8,966 nt of DNA from Gammaproteobacteria bacterium (lineage in GTDB: Bacteria > Pseudomonadota > Gammaproteobacteria > Steroidobacterales > Steroidobacteraceae), in contig PMHN01000270.1 in the NCBI GenBank assembly GCA_003156695.1, forward strand, positions 4,692 through 13,657. The letters run 5' to 3'. The notes beneath the pieces are model-generated. The model searched no databases. It was not told the DNA's origin and saw only the letters and a program-made list of their open reading frames with translations. The first letter of the stretch is position 1, and each line of letters starts with the position of its first letter. A program made the position numbers and the translations under genes. Shown one piece after another: positions 6,862-8,966 of this stretch.

Positions 6862-7840
6862 CCGTCACCTCCGCGAAGTGCTGGCCGTCGAGCAGCGTTT
6901 GGGCCGCACGGCGGGCAAGCGCGGGCGCCAGCAGGAACCCGTGCCGGTACAGGCCGTTGACGTAAAGAGCCTCACCTACGCGTCGGATGCGCGGCAGATT
7001 GTCGGGGAACGCCGCGCGCACCCCGGTGCCGATCTCCAGCACCTGCGCTTCGCCAAACGCCGGATGCAGCGCGTACGCCGCCGACAGGAGTTCCAGCATG
7101 GAGCGCGCGCTGATACGCGTGCCCTCATCGCTTTCGATCATGGAGGCGCCCACCATGTAGACCCCGTCCCCACGCGGCACCACGTACACCGGCAGCCGCG
7201 GATGCAGCACCCGCACCGGACGCCTGAGGGCCAGCTCGGGCAGGCCCAGCAGCAGCATTTCGCCCTTCACGCCGCGCAGATCCGGCAGCGCCGTGCGCGC
7301 GGCGAGTCCGGTGCAGTCGATCACCGCTCGTCCGGCGAGCATTGCGGCCGAAGCGTCGACGCCGAAGCGCACGCTCACGCCGAGCTCCTCCAGACGCTGC
7401 ACCAGCGCGCGCAGCGCGGCGCGCGGATCAAGGTGCCCTTCGCGCGGGAAATACAGCGCGCGGCTGAAGCGCCCCCCGAGTTCCGGCTCCAGCGCCCCGA
7501 GTTGTTCGCGGTCGAGCTCCTGGAATTCCCCGGTGCGGCGCGCGAACTGTTTGAGCTCCGCGACATCGCGTCCATGGGCGACGACCAGCGTCCCCCTGGT
7601 CACCGTCCCGGGGAAGCGCGCGGCCCACCAGGGGATGCTCTCGGCCCCCAACTGCGTCACGAGCGGCGTGGAGCTCTCCAGCTCGCACCAGGGCGCGAGC
7701 ATGCCGCCGGAGAACCAGGAGCACCCGGCCGCGGCCAGCCCGCTGCTGCGTTCCAGCACCTCGACGCTCGCCCCGCGCTCGGCGAGCTCCAGCGCACAAG
7801 TGAGGCCCGCGACGCCTGCGCCGATGACCGTGACGCGCAT
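6830..7840 (-). CDS. thiO: FAD-dependent glycine oxidase ThiO
   Basis: ThiO oxidises glycine with oxygen to dehydroglycine (iminoacetate), which ThiG consumes; it replaces the radical-SAM enzyme ThiH and marks an aerobic thiazole pathway. Of 336 residues, the first form a Rossmann FAD-binding strand and loop, VIGAGVAG at 5-12, with the acidic end of the second strand at VLER (28-31). GGMLAPWCE at 45-53 is the ThiO-type segment near the flavin. The C-terminal GVRAAFPDNLPRI (273-285) supplies the arginine (R275) expected to bind the glycine carboxylate, and YVNGLYRHGFLLAP (293-306) is the closing FAD motif of the DAO family. The ATG at 7840 is 2 nt past the thiC stop, with AAGGA at 7850-7854. 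Longer upstream extensions in this frame read through thiC and are rejected. The 3' end overlaps thiS by 32 nt. Confidence 0.94.
   Translation of the reverse strand: MRVTVIGAGVAGLTCALELAERGASVEVLERSSGLAAAGCSWFSGGMLAPWCELESSTPLVTQLGAESIPWWAARFPGTVTRGTLVVAHGRDVAELKQFARRTGEFQELDREQLGALEPELGGRFSRALYFPREGHLDPRAALRALVQRLEELGVSVRFGVDASAAMLAGRAVIDCTGLAARTALPDLRGVKGEMLLLGLPELALRRPVRVLHPRLPVYVVPRGDGVYMVGASMIESDEGTRISARSMLELLSAAYALHPAFGEAQVLEIGTGVRAAFPDNLPRIRRVGEALYVNGLYRHGFLLAPALARRAAQTLLDGQHFAEVTDEDSRQRRLA
6865..6872 (-). promoter_or_regulatory. Strong Shine-Dalgarno for thiS inside the thiO coding sequence
   Basis: The minus strand reads GGAGGTGA, a near-perfect anti-16S match, with its GGAGG core 6 nt before the thiS ATG. 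It lies inside the thiO reading frame and fixes the thiS start at 6861 despite the 32-nt overlap. Confidence 0.8.
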
Positions 7841-7842
7841 GC

Positions 7843-8966
<1,124 letters not shown>

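Overview
The window holds nine genes, all on the minus strand, in GC-rich DNA (clearly above 60% G+C by eye, with long spurious open frames on the opposite strand). It reads as a chromosomal segment of an aerobic, high-GC proteobacterium. Gammaproteobacteria is my best guess from the ThiC and ThiE sequence style and the thi gene order, but no taxonomic marker is present. There are no RNA genes, mobile elements, CRISPR arrays or phage genes.

In transcription order (right to left), the first seven genes form a compact thiamine biosynthesis operon: thiC (5' end cut by the window edge), thiO, thiS, thiG, thiE, a thiF-rhodanese fusion and thiD. Spacings are tiny: a 2-nt gap, a 32-nt overlap, a 15-nt gap, a 4-nt overlap, a 2-nt gap or 4-nt overlap depending on the thiF start, and a 4-nt overlap. 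ThiC makes the pyrimidine HMP-P and ThiD phosphorylates it to HMP-PP. ThiO oxidises glycine to dehydroglycine. ThiF adenylates the ThiS C-terminal Gly-Gly and sulfur is loaded to give ThiS thiocarboxylate. ThiG then joins dehydroglycine, ThiS sulfur and deoxyxylulose phosphate into the thiazole. ThiE couples both halves to thiamine phosphate. ThiO in place of ThiH implies the oxygen-dependent thiazole route. A TPP riboswitch, if there is one, would lie upstream of thiC and outside the window.

After a 140-bp gap comes a 656-residue lipoprotein with an N-terminal DUF4382-type domain and a long beta-rich C-terminal part that appears to be built of repeated DUF5666-like units. It is followed by a perfect 15-bp inverted repeat and then by a short RNB-family (RNase II/R-like) exoribonuclease. 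That enzyme has almost no N-terminal region before the catalytic domain and runs off the left edge. I see no functional link between these two genes and the thiamine operon.

I found no clear undescribed system. The points most worth a second look are the ThiF-rhodanese fusion without the usual zinc cysteines, the altered catalytic motif and sparse N-terminus of the RNB enzyme, the hairpin in front of that gene, the changed substrate motif in ThiD and the repeat architecture of the lipoprotein.
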